NCBI RefSeq assembly: GCF_019511345.1
Contig: NZ_JAEUAK010000014.1
Location: 1-64,000, forward strand
Direction: 5' to 3'
Length of the DNA: 64,000 nt
Source of the DNA: Rhizobium mesosinicum
Lineage (GTDB): Bacteria; Pseudomonadota; Alphaproteobacteria; Rhizobiales; Rhizobiaceae
The notes under the pieces were generated by a model. The model saw nothing but the letters and a program-made list of their open reading frames with translations, was not told the origin of the DNA and searched no databases. This document shows, piece by piece, positions 41,734 to 51,034 of the stretch; the stretch's first letter is position 1; the number at the start of each line of letters is the position of its first letter. Made by a program: the position numbers and the translations under genes.

Positions 41734-43343
41734 GCAAAAATCCCATGCATGAACCAGCGGGGATTGGGGTTCTCACGAAAGAGCCCCAGGCGATAGATCC
41801 AGAAGCGGTGTCCGGCCTCGTCCTCGATCCGGAAATAATCCCGCGTTTCGGCATCATCTCCATCGATCCACCATTCCATGGCAATCCGTTCCGGTCCTTC
41901 GCTCTTTGTCACCTGATGCTTCAGACGCCGCCAGCGGAAAGTCTGCGGTGCGCCGTCAGGCACTTCGGCAAATGCAACCTCTACCGGTTCCGGCGTTGCA
42001 AAGAGCCTTAGGGGCCGTTCTTCACGAAAAGGCAGCGCATTACCCTGCTCCTCCTTGCGCCGAGCCGGAAGGCTCTCCATTGCCGGCACCGTGATCACGG
42101 CACGTTCCGGCACATGGCTCTCTCGAAGCTGAAAGCTTTGCAGGCAGCCCGGGCCAAGCCGGGCCGCGACACGGTCGACAAAGCTCGAAAGCGAGATCTC
42201 CCCCTGGCCGTCCCCTTCGAAATCACCCTGCGCCTCGTTGAACGGGTCATGCCGCAGCACATTCAGACGCAGGATCTCGAAACCATAACCGGCATCGATA
42301 TCGTCATAGATCACCTGCAGCCGCTCGGAAAACAGCCCGGCGACAAGCTTCGGTTCGCGAATTGGCCGTGAGGCGCCGACGGAAATGCGGAAAACCCTGC
42401 CATCGACACGAAACAGCACCAGCTCGAACGCCCTCCCGCCGGCGCCACGCGCCTCCAGGGACGGCTTCAGCGACACGGCAACCTGTCCGGTGACAGCAAG
42501 GATCTGCTCTTCCGTTCCGATCGGCTCGACCAGACGGCGTTCGGACGAGAGGCTGGGGACAGGAAGCCGGGGCGAGATCGGCTCCTCCTCGCGACCCAGC
42601 GCCTGATCGAGACGCAGAAGCAGTGCCGGCCCAAAGCGGCGGGTCAGCGGCGCCCGAGGCGCATGGATGACATCGCCGACATATTTGAGGCCGAGTTTCT
42701 TCAGGGAATCGACGGTCAGGTCCTCCAGCCGCAAGGCCGCGACGGGCAGCGGCATCAGCATGCGCTCTGTTTCCTCATCCTCTACCACGCCGCCCTGCCC
42801 GAAGCGGGAAACGGCCCAGGAAAGACCCGGCGAAGAGGAGATAGCACCGCGGGCATCGAGCCCCATATGGAAGAGCCGCGACAGGATATCCTTGAGAAGC
42901 ACCTTCTCACCACCGAAGAGATGGGCACAGCCGGTAATGTCGAGAAACAGCCCGTCCTTGCCGTCGAGTGCTACCATCGGCGTATAGCGATCACACCAGT
43001 CGGCGATCGCTTCCAGCAGCCGGCGGTCGGCCGCAGGATCCTCTTCCACGACCTCAAGCGCCGGATACATGGCGCGCGCTTCGGCAACGCCCTGTTCTTT
43101 CCTCAGTCCCAGCTTCTCGGCGAACTCGTCAAGCGCCGTCAGCCGCATGGCATTGTTGATCTTGCCGGAACAGACGAGGGGTGCCGCTTCAGGACGCCCT
43201 TTCGAACGCCAGGAGAGCCCCCACCGTCTGCGGGCGATGCGGTCCGTTGGCAGATGCGGAAAGCTGAGCGCCAGAATGCGCTGACTGTTCGCCTGGAGGG
43301 CGAGCGAAGCTTGGCTCGCCGATGGGGAGAAATTCGCGTTCAT
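41730..43343 (-). CDS. imuB: ImuB, Y-family polymerase-like mutasome protein
   Basis: A 537-aa protein from ATG 43343; the conserved part begins ILALSFPHLPTDRIARRRWG. It has the palm/finger/little-finger layout of Y-family polymerases (KDGLFLDITGCAHLFGGE) but, as in other ImuB proteins, appears to lack the full acidic catalytic set and serves as a hub for DnaE2, ImuA and the beta clamp. It overlaps the end of imuA by 155 bp and the start of dnaE2 by 4 bp, so the three are co-expressed under SOS control. Confidence 0.92.
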   Translation of the reverse strand: MNANFSPSASQASLALQANSQRILALSFPHLPTDRIARRRWGLSWRSKGRPEAAPLVCSGKINNAMRLTALDEFAEKLGLRKEQGVAEARAMYPALEVVEEDPAADRRLLEAIADWCDRYTPMVALDGKDGLFLDITGCAHLFGGEKVLLKDILSRLFHMGLDARGAISSSPGLSWAVSRFGQGGVVEDEETERMLMPLPVAALRLEDLTVDSLKKLGLKYVGDVIHAPRAPLTRRFGPALLLRLDQALGREEEPISPRLPVPSLSSERRLVEPIGTEEQILAVTGQVAVSLKPSLEARGAGGRAFELVLFRVDGRVFRISVGASRPIREPKLVAGLFSERLQVIYDDIDAGYGFEILRLNVLRHDPFNEAQGDFEGDGQGEISLSSFVDRVAARLGPGCLQSFQLRESHVPERAVITVPAMESLPARRKEEQGNALPFREERPLRLFATPEPVEVAFAEVPDGAPQTFRWRRLKHQVTKSEGPERIAMEWWIDGDDAETRDYFRIEDEAGHRFWIYRLGLFRENPNPRWFMHGIFA

Positions 43344-44133
43344 GGGGGTTCCACTCCAGAAGAAAGGAGAGCGGGGCCGGATTGCGGCTCTTCTCCAGCG
43401 TGAGACGGAAAATCGGGTTGCCGATGCTGCCGGAAAGCTTCGATCCGTCCGGCAGCGGCCGCAGGTCAGATGGCGCCGGCTCGACATGCAGACGGAAGGC
43501 GGCACTGCTCGCCTCCTCCTTCCCGGCCTGACGGACGAGAAAGAGCGGACGGCGGACGGCGCGTGCCCTGAGACTGAGCCGGCGGCTTTCGGTCAGGCCG
43601 AAATGCAAGGGATTGCCGCGCACTTCAAAGACGACGGCCGAGAAGGCAGCACATTCGAGGGCCGCTTCCGCCAGCCAGAGCGCATCTTCCAGCTTGCGCG
43701 GAGCGGCATGGAAAAATCTTTCCGGCTTCAGCCCGAAATCCTTCAGCCCCGGAGCATAGGGGCGACCCGCCTCCAGTGTACCGACGGCATCACCGATCCA
43801 GAGCAGCGGCAGCAGCCTGCCGGCATCCTCTTCCTGCTTCTGCAGTCGCGCCGCAACGGCCATCGCCAAACCGCTTGCCGCCCCTGCATCGCCGGAACGC
43901 GCCGCACGGAATTCGGTAATTGCATCGAGCTGCAGGCCGCCTTCCAGGGCCTCATCGAACGGTTGAATGCCAAAAGACAGCCGAGGCAGAATGCGATCCT
44001 GCCGTCTCTCGCGTCCTTCCGACAGGGCTTCGCGTTCCGCCGCGGCAAGCGCCGGCGCGGATTTTCCTTCCAGTCGGGCAATGGTTTCGCGGAGCGCAAA
44101 AAGCCGCTCGCGCGCCAGGGCGGTCTGCGCCAT
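43189..44133 (-). CDS. imuA: ImuA, RecA/SulA-like mutasome protein
   Basis: A 314-aa protein. It has a RecA-like fold without a clear Walker A (FGIQPFDEALEGGLQLDAITEF; LLPLLWIGDAV), typical of rhizobial ImuA. It works with ImuB and DnaE2 in damage-induced mutagenesis. It is the first gene of the imuA-imuB-dnaE2 operon. A LexA box (GTTC-N7-GTTC) ends 22 bp upstream of the start codon. Confidence 0.92.
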   Translation of the reverse strand: MAQTALARERLFALRETIARLEGKSAPALAAAEREALSEGRERRQDRILPRLSFGIQPFDEALEGGLQLDAITEFRAARSGDAGAASGLAMAVAARLQKQEEDAGRLLPLLWIGDAVGTLEAGRPYAPGLKDFGLKPERFFHAAPRKLEDALWLAEAALECAAFSAVVFEVRGNPLHFGLTESRRLSLRARAVRRPLFLVRQAGKEEASSAAFRLHVEPAPSDLRPLPDGSKLSGSIGNPIFRLTLEKSRNPAPLSFLLEWNPHEREFLPIGEPSFARPPGEQSAHSGAQLSASANGPHRPQTVGALLAFERAS

Positions 44134-44154
44134 GGCGTTCTCTCCATCCGTCTT

Positions 44155-44169
44155 GTTCCTGTTATGTTC
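44155..44169 (-). promoter_or_regulatory. LexA (SOS) box before imuA
   Basis: GTTCCTGTTATGTTC fits the alphaproteobacterial LexA consensus GTTC-N7-GTTC exactly and lies directly upstream of imuA. Confidence 0.88.
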
Positions 44170-44295
44170 TTATAGATTCCAGAGCTCTAATGAAGAGTCA
44201 ACGGCCATTTTATAAGAATTTATTCCTGCCTTTGATTCCGCACTCGAAAATCGGCGATAAAGGTTCTATATGGGCCGGCAAAGGAAGGAATATTC

Positions 44296-44733
44296 ATGGC
44301 CCACATAGACCGGAGCGATGATTGGCGGGACCGCCATGCGCCGACGATCAGCGCCTTCGAGTCGCTGGCAATGGAGGCCTACAGCCATCTGCCGGACGAA
44401 TTTCGCAAGCTGACGACCAATCTGACCATCGAAATCGAAGACTTCCCCGATGACGAAGTTTTCGAGGACATGGCGCTGGAAACGCCCTTCGACCTGCTCG
44501 GCCTTTTCGAGGGCCGCGGCATTTCGGAGCGCTTTACCGTGGAAACCGGCGAGATGCCGAACCGCATCCGCCTCTATCGCCGTCCGATCCTCGATTACTG
44601 GGCCGAGAACGACGAAACGCTGGGTGATATCATCACCCATGTGCTGATCCATGAGATCGGCCACCACTTCGGCCTCAGCGACGACGACATGGAGCGCATC
44701 GAGGCGAGCGCCGAAGAAGCGGCAGAGCGTTAA
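44296..44733 (+). CDS. Zincin-like metallopeptidase family protein
   Basis: A 145-aa protein with the zinc motif HEIGHHFGLSD (HExxH plus the third ligand region) near the C-terminus, matching the small 'Zincin_1' (PF06262-type) family found across actinobacteria and alphaproteobacteria. No signal peptide is present, so it is cytoplasmic. The substrate is unknown. AAGGAAGGA lies upstream of the ATG. It is divergent from imuA and convergent with a DUF1737 gene that ends three bases away. Confidence 0.9.
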   Translation: MAHIDRSDDWRDRHAPTISAFESLAMEAYSHLPDEFRKLTTNLTIEIEDFPDDEVFEDMALETPFDLLGLFEGRGISERFTVETGEMPNRIRLYRRPILDYWAENDETLGDIITHVLIHEIGHHFGLSDDDMERIEASAEEAAER

Positions 44734-44735
44734 GC

Positions 44736-44942
44736 TTACTGCTCAGACAACTTCATGTCCGGGTGATAATCCTTGCCCTCGACCTCCTTGACGACGGCCT
44801 GGCCGCACTGCATCTGGCCGGTCGCAGCGTTGAAGGCATAGGTGGGCGACCCGGACAGCGACCACCCCTTGTTCAACGCCGCCGTCACCTTGTGGCAGAA
44901 GGAAGCGTCGTCGGGACCAGTCAGGAAGCGGTAGAGTTTCAT
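44736..44942 (-). CDS. DUF1737 domain protein, 68 aa
   Basis: A small protein starting MKLYRFLTGPDDASFCHKV with LNKGWSLSGSPTYAFN, the DUF1737 pattern. Function is not known. Its start codon shares one base with the stop of the upstream lyase gene, so it is translated with it. Confidence 0.85.
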   Translation of the reverse strand: MKLYRFLTGPDDASFCHKVTAALNKGWSLSGSPTYAFNAATGQMQCGQAVVKEVEGKDYHPDMKLSEQ

Positions 44943-45847
44943 CAGGCGGGCTTTCTTGCAGAAATCAGGCGAGCTTTATGGACCAGAGCTTCGGCCTGGA
45001 CAAGATGCAGCCGCTCGATCATCCGCCCGTTCACATTGATGACGTTGAACCCTTCGCTGGCCGGGTCGGCGAAGGCAGCAATGATCGCCTCAGCCTCAGC
45101 GATCTCCTTCGTGCTCGGCTCGAAATATCGGTTGGCGGCTTCAATCTGCGCCGGATGGATCAGCATCTTGCCCGCAAAACCCATGGCGCGGCCTTGAGCG
45201 CACTCGGCATCGAAACTTTCAGCATCACGGAAATCGTTGAACACGCTGTCGAGCGCATCGAGCCCATAGGCCTTGACCGCCAGAACGACCTGCATCAACC
45301 AGGGCACGAGATAGCTCCGCCCCGGCTGAGGCAAGACACCGGTTTCCTTGCGCAGGTCGTTGAGGCCGACGACGAGGCAATCGAGCCGCGATCCCGGCGT
45401 GCGGCCGGATTCGGCGATTGCTGCGGCATTCAGCACGCCTCGCGGCGTCTCGATCATCGCCCAGATGCGCAACTCCTCCGGCGCATAGGCCTCGGCAAGC
45501 AGATCACTAATGGCCATGACGTCCTGCGGTTCGTCCACCTTCGGCAGGAGAACGGCATCGGGCGACAATGCCTTTATCAACTCCAGATCCGCCAGTCCGA
45601 ATCCGGATGACAAAGAATTGATGCGGATGATCCTTTCCTTGCCCTCAAGCGCCGGCCCGGCAAAAAAGGCCTTCAGATTGTCGCGCGCTTCCGCCTTCTT
45701 CTCAGGCGCGACGGAATCCTCCAGATCGAGAATAACCGCATCGCAATCAAGGGAATGGGTCTTTTCAAGCGCACGCGCATTGATGGCGGGTACGCTCAGT
45801 ACCGAGCGGCGCAGACGCAGGGAACGAAGAGGTGGTGTTCGGCTCAT
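44942..45847 (-). CDS. HpcH/HpaI aldolase / CitE-like CoA-ester lyase
   Basis: A 301-aa TIM-barrel protein: RSVLSVPAINARALEK, DAVILDLEDSVAPEKKAEAR (metal- and CoA-related acidic residues), MIETPRGVLN, and GFAGKMLIHPAQIE. It is related to the citrate lyase beta subunit and malyl/citramalyl-CoA lyases. The exact substrate cannot be fixed from sequence; L-malyl-CoA or citramalyl-CoA is plausible. No alpha or gamma citrate lyase subunits are nearby, so it is not part of a citrate lyase complex. Confidence 0.88.
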   Translation of the reverse strand: MSRTPPLRSLRLRRSVLSVPAINARALEKTHSLDCDAVILDLEDSVAPEKKAEARDNLKAFFAGPALEGKERIIRINSLSSGFGLADLELIKALSPDAVLLPKVDEPQDVMAISDLLAEAYAPEELRIWAMIETPRGVLNAAAIAESGRTPGSRLDCLVVGLNDLRKETGVLPQPGRSYLVPWLMQVVLAVKAYGLDALDSVFNDFRDAESFDAECAQGRAMGFAGKMLIHPAQIEAANRYFEPSTKEIAEAEAIIAAFADPASEGFNVINVNGRMIERLHLVQAEALVHKARLISARKPA

Positions 45848-45960
45848 CGGCCATTAGTGCCAAGCTTCGTAAAGCCTCGCAAGACAACAAAAAGCCATGC
45901 TTGGCTTGCAGAGAGGAAAAAGAAGGACCACATTCCTTTCCGTAGAAAGGTCTATAACCA

Positions 45961-46191
45961 ATGCAGAACATTCGCTCCATCTTCTTCATGCTTGCCGGCG
46001 CCACCGTTTTCGTGGCCATGCTGCTTCTTACCTTCTCGGTCACCCTCGCCGTCGGCGGCATCCTGACCGTGCTCATGGTCGGCCGCGCCCTTTCGATGAA
46101 GATGAAGCCCGCGCCCGTCCGCGCCCGCGCTGACGGCAAGCGCGCGATGCGCATCTGGAACGACGGCCGCGGCACGATCATCGATCTCTGA
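45961..46191 (+). CDS. Small inner-membrane protein, 76 aa
   Basis: One long hydrophobic stretch (about residues 7-44, possibly two helices) is followed by a basic tail KMKPAPVRARADGKRAMRIWN. The ATG at 45961 is preceded by AGAAAGG. No family is known to me. It stands alone between the lyase and the VOC gene, and looks like a conserved rhizobial hypothetical. Confidence 0.7.
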   Translation: MQNIRSIFFMLAGATVFVAMLLLTFSVTLAVGGILTVLMVGRALSMKMKPAPVRARADGKRAMRIWNDGRGTIIDL

Positions 46192-46301
46192 TCGCTTTTC
46201 GCTGAAAATTCTGACCGACATTGTCGGCTCGCAATCCCATGCTACGTCCTTGAAGCAGCCGAGCATTCTGCCGGCACTTCGAAAACGAATGGAGGACGAG
46301 C

Positions 46302-46721
46302 ATGGACGCGATGGAGAGTAACCAGGCCAAGATGCCGCCGGTCAAGAATGGCCTGCTTCCCTATCTGACAGTCGATGGCGCGGCAAAGGCTGCAGAATTC
46401 TACAAGAAGGCCTTCGGCGCCGAACAGGCCTATATCGTGCCGCCCGACGAGAGTGGCCGCACGATGCATATACACCTTTATATCAACGGCAGCTCGCTCA
46501 TGCTGTCGGATGCCTATCCGGAATACGGCCATCCCTTCAAGGGCCATGAAGGCTTTGCCATCCAGCTGGTCATCGACGATATCGATTTCTGGTGGGATCG
46601 CGCGGTGGCTGCCGGCGCCGAAGTGGTCATGCCGGTCGAAATGATGTTCTGGGGCGATCGCTACGGCCAGCTGCGCGATCCGTTCGGCGTGCTCTGGGGT
46701 CTGAACGCACCGTCCAGGTAA
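46302..46721 (+). CDS. VOC (glyoxalase/PhnB-like) family protein
   Basis: A 139-aa protein: LLPYLTVDGAAKAAEFYKKAFGAE, then HIHLYINGSSLMLSD and EMMFWGDRYGQLRDPFGVLWG. This is the single-domain vicinal-oxygen-chelate fold of the PhnB/YdhR-like group. Members bind metals and catalyse varied reactions or give resistance; no specific one is indicated here. It is monocistronic. Confidence 0.92.
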   Translation: MDAMESNQAKMPPVKNGLLPYLTVDGAAKAAEFYKKAFGAEQAYIVPPDESGRTMHIHLYINGSSLMLSDAYPEYGHPFKGHEGFAIQLVIDDIDFWWDRAVAAGAEVVMPVEMMFWGDRYGQLRDPFGVLWGLNAPSR

Positions 46722-46853
46722 AGATCGCGCAATTGGCAGGCCGCGGGAAACGTCGCGCGGCCTCCTTCGGCGAAAGATTCTTCTTCATTTCGGCGGAAAA
46801 CTGGAATAGATGCAAAATCAGAAAGTACGTTTTGCTGAAATGGAGCATAGGTC

Positions 46854-47462
46854 ATGGATAAATTCGTGAAGCTCACGGGCGTTGCAGCGCCCCTGCCGGT
46901 CGTCAACATCGACACCGACATGATCATTCCGAAGGATTATCTGAAGACCATCAAGCGCACCGGCCTTGGCAAGGGCCTTTTCGCTGAAGCCCGTTACAAT
47001 GAAGACGGTTCCGAAAATCCTGATTTCGTGCTGAACAAGCCGGCCTACCGTGAGGCTAAGATTCTGGTTGCCGGCGACAACTTCGGCTGCGGCTCCTCGC
47101 GCGAACACGCGCCGTGGGCGCTGCTCGATTTCGGCATCCGCTGCGTGATCTCCACCAGCTTCGCCGACATCTTCTACAACAACTGTTTCAAGAACGGCAT
47201 CCTGCCGATCAAGGTCAGCCAGGAAGACCTCGACAAGCTGATGGACGATGCCGAGCGCGGCTCCAACGCTGTTCTGACGGTCGACCTCGAAAACCTCGAA
47301 ATCACCGGCCCGGATGGCGGCTCGATCAAGTTCGATCTCGATGAATTCAAGCGCCACTGCCTGCTGAACGGTCTCGACGATATCGGCCTGACCATGGAAA
47401 AGGGCAAGGCGATCGACGAATTCGAAAAGAAGAACGCCGCTTCGCATCCCTGGGCTGCCTGA
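46854..47462 (+). CDS. leuD: 3-isopropylmalate dehydratase small subunit
   Basis: A 202-aa protein: MDKFVKLTGVAAPLPVVNIDTDMIIPKDYL, then the swivelling-domain signature GDNFGCGSSREHAPWAL. With LeuC it isomerises 2-isopropylmalate in leucine synthesis. leuC is not in the window, as is usual for rhizobia where the leu genes are split. A terminator follows. Confidence 0.97.
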   Translation: MDKFVKLTGVAAPLPVVNIDTDMIIPKDYLKTIKRTGLGKGLFAEARYNEDGSENPDFVLNKPAYREAKILVAGDNFGCGSSREHAPWALLDFGIRCVISTSFADIFYNNCFKNGILPIKVSQEDLDKLMDDAERGSNAVLTVDLENLEITGPDGGSIKFDLDEFKRHCLLNGLDDIGLTMEKGKAIDEFEKKNAASHPWAA

Positions 47463-47484
47463 GCCCAATCGAATGGCCTCCCGA

Positions 47485-47515
47485 CCAGCCGGGCTTTCGC
47501 CCGGCTTTTTCTTTG
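47485..47515 (+). terminator. Intrinsic terminator after leuD
   Basis: AGCCGGGC-TTTC-GCCCGGCT followed by TTTTCTTT. Confidence 0.9.
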
Positions 47516-47523
47516 CCTGCGGT

Positions 47524-48456
47524 TCAGAGAAACTTCTCTTTCCACATATCCAGTTTTTCGAGTGACACGCCGATGCCGCCGCAGACTTCGATGAGCGGAT
47601 TGGCGAACCGCGACAGCAGATCGGCATGCACGTCGGCAACGGCAAGGGCTGCACCGCAGGCCGGCTCGACCAGGATGCGCTGCGCATCGGCAAATTTCAG
47701 GCAGGCGGCCACGGCATCGGCATCGCTGACGAGAACGCTTTCGATCGGGTGACGCTTCGGCAAATCGAAGACATGCTGCGCTACCTGCCGCGCGCCGAGC
47801 GACGTGGCAATCGAGGTGATGGCCGGAAGCGAGATGCGCTCATTGGTCTTCAGGCTGGCATGGAACGAAGCCGCCCCTTCCGTCTCGACGGCGATAACGG
47901 GCACATCCGCAAGACCATTACGTTTCAGCCCCTCGACAATGCCAGCAAGCAATCCGCCACCGCCGACGCTGGTGACGACGCAATCGAACTCTGCGCCCTT
48001 CGCTACGACTTCATCGATCAGCGTAGCATGACCGTCCCAAAGAAGCGGGTGATCGAAGGGGTGCACATAGGTGGCCTTGCGGCTTTCTGCGAGACCGATT
48101 GCGTGGGCATTGGCTTCGTCAAAGACAGATCCATGGACCAGTACATTGGCACCCATTGCGGCAATCGTCTGGCGCACGTCGGGCGCCGTCGTCTCCGGGA
48201 CGACGATAGTAACAGGCACGCCGAGTGCCCGTCCGGCATAGGCTGCGGCAATGCCGGCATTGCCGCCGGAGGCGCAGAAGATTTCGCATGCTCCATTTTG
48301 AACCTCATGCTGGCAAAGCCGGCCGACGCCGCGCAGCTTGAAGCTGCCGGAGGGCTGCAGCGCATCGAGCTTCAGCCAGAGCGGCTTACCGCTGGCACTA
48401 TAATCAGCCGTAGTCTGGAGGAGGGGCGTGTCGAGATGGAGAGGTGCGAAGGACAT
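47524..48456 (-). CDS. Pyridoxal-phosphate-dependent lyase (serine/threonine dehydratase-like)
   Basis: A 310-aa protein from ATG 48456 (MSFAPLHLDTPLLQTT); the frame opens further upstream without support. The PLP Lys lies in SGSFKLRG, the phosphate loop is TSVGGGGLLAG and SGGNAGIAAAYAGRALGVP is the substrate loop. It is a fold-type II enzyme, closest to the short eukaryote-like L-serine/threonine dehydratases, without the ACT regulatory domain of IlvA. It is convergent with leuD and divergent from leuB. Confidence 0.88.
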   Translation of the reverse strand: MSFAPLHLDTPLLQTTADYSASGKPLWLKLDALQPSGSFKLRGVGRLCQHEVQNGACEIFCASGGNAGIAAAYAGRALGVPVTIVVPETTAPDVRQTIAAMGANVLVHGSVFDEANAHAIGLAESRKATYVHPFDHPLLWDGHATLIDEVVAKGAEFDCVVTSVGGGGLLAGIVEGLKRNGLADVPVIAVETEGAASFHASLKTNERISLPAITSIATSLGARQVAQHVFDLPKRHPIESVLVSDADAVAACLKFADAQRILVEPACGAALAVADVHADLLSRFANPLIEVCGGIGVSLEKLDMWKEKFL

Positions 48457-48637
48457 GGAAGAGTATCCGAAAAGGAATAGGCAAGGCTGCTGTTCTAGCC
48501 CCTTTACGGGCGCCGGAGCAACCTTGTCAGGCATCACATGATACGGAGACAAGCGTACCGATTCACCCCTTCTCTCGCTTGAAATGCCCATTTCCGGGGT
48601 CTAAGAAGCCGCAGCTTGTTTTTCCGCGGAGGCTTTC

Positions 48638-49750
48638 ATGACAGTGCGCAATCTTTTCCTGCTGCCGGGTGACGGCATCGGCCCCGAAGCCATGGGCGAG
48701 GTCCGCAAGATCATCGCTTACATGAACGAGGCGATGAATGCCGGTTTCGTCACCGACGAAGGCCTCGTCGGCGGCTGCGCCTATGATGCGCATGGCGCAG
48801 CAATCTCCGAAGACGATATGAAGAAGGCGCTTGCAGCCGACGCCGTGCTCTTCGGCGCCGTCGGCGGCCCGAAATGGGATAGTGTCCCCTACGAAGTTCG
48901 CCCGGAAGCCGGCCTGCTGCGCCTGCGCAAGGATCTGGAACTTTTCGCCAATCTGCGTCCGGCGATCTGCTATCCCGCACTCGCCTCCGCTTCCTCGCTG
49001 AAACCCGAGCTGGTCGAAGGCCTCGACATCCTCATCATCCGCGAGTTGACGGGCGGTGTTTACTTCGGAGAGCCGAAGGAAATCATCGATCTCGGCAATG
49101 GCCAGAAGCGCGGCATCGATACGCAGGTTTACGACACCTATGAAATCGAGCGCATCGCCGGTGTCGCCTTTGAAATGGCCCGCACCCGCAACAACCGCGT
49201 GTGCTCGATGGAAAAGCGCAACGTCATGAAATCGGGCGTGCTCTGGAACCAAGTCGTGACCGAGACGCACAAGGCAAAATATTCCGACGTGCAGCTCGAA
49301 CATATGCTGGCGGATGCCGGCGGCATGCAGCTCGTGCGCCAGCCGAAGCAGTTCGATGTCATCGTCACCGACAACCTCTTCGGCGACATGCTGTCGGACG
49401 TTGCCGCCATGCTGACCGGCTCGCTCGGCATGCTGCCGTCGGCTTCGCTCGGAGCACCCGATGGTAAGACCGGCAAGCGCAAGGCGCTTTATGAGCCGGT
49501 TCACGGCTCGGCACCCGATATCGCCGGCAAAGGCATCGCCAATCCGATCGCCATGATTGCTTCCTTCGCCATGTGCCTTCGCTACTCCTTCAATTTGGTC
49601 AAGGAAGCGGACAACCTGGAAAAGGCGATCGCCAATGTGCTCGACAAGGGTATTCGCACTGGCGACATCATGGCACCGGGCAGCCGCCAGGTCGGCACCG
49701 TCGAGATGGGCGATGCCATCCTCAATGAGTTTAAGGCGCTCTCTGCCTGA
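48638..49750 (+). CDS. leuB: 3-isopropylmalate dehydrogenase
   Basis: A 370-aa protein: NLFLLPGDGIGPEAMGEV, GAVGGPKWD, then NLFGDMLSDVAAMLTGSLG and HGSAPDIAGKGIANP. It oxidises 3-isopropylmalate with NAD in leucine synthesis. TCCGCGGAGG precedes the ATG. It has its own terminator and a parS-like palindrome directly after the stop codon. Confidence 0.98.
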   Translation: MTVRNLFLLPGDGIGPEAMGEVRKIIAYMNEAMNAGFVTDEGLVGGCAYDAHGAAISEDDMKKALAADAVLFGAVGGPKWDSVPYEVRPEAGLLRLRKDLELFANLRPAICYPALASASSLKPELVEGLDILIIRELTGGVYFGEPKEIIDLGNGQKRGIDTQVYDTYEIERIAGVAFEMARTRNNRVCSMEKRNVMKSGVLWNQVVTETHKAKYSDVQLEHMLADAGGMQLVRQPKQFDVIVTDNLFGDMLSDVAAMLTGSLGMLPSASLGAPDGKTGKRKALYEPVHGSAPDIAGKGIANPIAMIASFAMCLRYSFNLVKEADNLEKAIANVLDKGIRTGDIMAPGSRQVGTVEMGDAILNEFKALSA

Positions 49751-49766
49751 TATTTCACGTGAAACG
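49751..49766. promoter_or_regulatory. parS-like site after leuB
   Basis: TATTTCACGTGAAACG matches the parS consensus TGTTTCACGTGAAACA at 14 of 16 positions, with a perfect 12-bp palindromic core TTTCACGTGAAA. ParB binding here would help place the chromosome origin region. Confidence 0.65.
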
Positions 49767-49774
49767 CTTTTCGG

Positions 49775-49805
49775 CCCTTCGCATATCTGCGGAGGGTTTT
49801 TTATT
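49775..49805 (+). terminator. Intrinsic terminator after leuB
   Basis: CCCTTCGCA/TGCGGAGGG stem followed by TTTTTTATT. Confidence 0.85.
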
Positions 49806-50001
49806 GGTCCGCGTTCCTCTGAGTATGTCACGACTGGTCTGGCAGTCGTCGCATCGGCGCATTTGCCCCCTGTCACGCTCGCTCGTGCGGGTTGGCCATT
49901 ACCAAAATTGATTAGAATTATCTGAGGAAGCCCGCTCTCTGTCGTAATCCTGTGCACTTTTACCGCCTATCTCATACCTAGGGGTTACACGGATAGTCGG
50001 A

Positions 50002-50739
50002 ATGCGGGAACTTCTAGTCTCCTTGGACAGGCGCTGGCGCAGAAATAGACGCGTCATGCCATCATTGCGGTGGCGCGCATGCTTTTTCATTACGCTGAAC
50101 ACCGTCATCCTTTCCATGCTGGTCTTCGATGCGCCGATCGGTTCCGGTCACCTGCCGGAGCCCATTCAGCGCTTCGGGGAAATGTTGACCGATTTCGGCA
50201 ACTCCGCCTGGCTGATCCTCACCAGCGTCCTGCTCTTCTTCCACGGCGGAGCTGGCTACAAGCTCTTGAAAAGCGCAAGGGCAAAGGCCCAGGCTCTCTA
50301 TGTAAGCTGGATCGGCGCCTATCTGTTCACGACCGTCGTCTTTTCCGGTCTGCTCGCAAACCTTCTCAAGCGCATGATCGGCCGCGCACGCCCCGAACAT
50401 TTCCAGGATCTCGGCGTGCTTTCCTTCACGCCCTTTTCCGGCCATGCAGCGCTGGAAAGCTTCCCGTCCGGCCATTCGACCACCGTCGGCGCTTTCTTTG
50501 CCGCCGCCGCACTGCTCTTCCCGCGCTATCGGATTCCCTTCATCGCTGCCGCCATCTGGCTCGCCATGACGCGTGTTATGGTGGGGGCGCATTATCCGAG
50601 CGATGTCATCGCCGGCCTTGCCTTCGGCGCCTGGTTCTCGCTGCTGACGGCTATCGTCTATGCCCGCTACGGCCTGCTCTTCAAGCTTTGCCCGGACGGC
50701 TGGCCCATGTCCAAGCGATACTTCCCAGACGCGTTGTAA
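50002..50739 (+). CDS. PAP2-family membrane phosphatase
   Basis: A 245-aa protein with about six membrane helices. The three phosphatase motifs are complete: KRMIGRARP, then PSGHST, then RVMVGAHYPSDV. It would remove phosphate from lipids such as phosphatidate, undecaprenyl diphosphate or lipid A at the periplasmic face. A cytoplasmic basic N-terminus (RRWRRNRRVMP) precedes helix one. The gene stands alone between leuB and a repeat-rich gap. Confidence 0.92.
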   Translation: MRELLVSLDRRWRRNRRVMPSLRWRACFFITLNTVILSMLVFDAPIGSGHLPEPIQRFGEMLTDFGNSAWLILTSVLLFFHGGAGYKLLKSARAKAQALYVSWIGAYLFTTVVFSGLLANLLKRMIGRARPEHFQDLGVLSFTPFSGHAALESFPSGHSTTVGAFFAAAALLFPRYRIPFIAAAIWLAMTRVMVGAHYPSDVIAGLAFGAWFSLLTAIVYARYGLLFKLCPDGWPMSKRYFPDAL

Positions 50740-51034
50740 AATGATTCTCCTGCGGCATTCGTCGCCAATGAGGCAGACAAGGTCTCGCCGGCATGAGAGG
50801 CTGATTGATGCACTTTCCGAGTTCATCGAGTACGGCAAGCTGAATACGACGCAGTTCAGCGGGTTCTTACGCAAGCATGTCGGAAGGATCCGGCAGATGA
50901 TTGAGCAGGCAGGAAAGAACTGCTTCAACGGGATGCTTTGGAGAATCCAGATCATAGCCGAGCCGAGAAACGTGGAAGGCAAGGGGGCTGCCAGCCTCAG
51001 GCTGCTGACAAACCATTGCAAAGCCCGCGACGTC

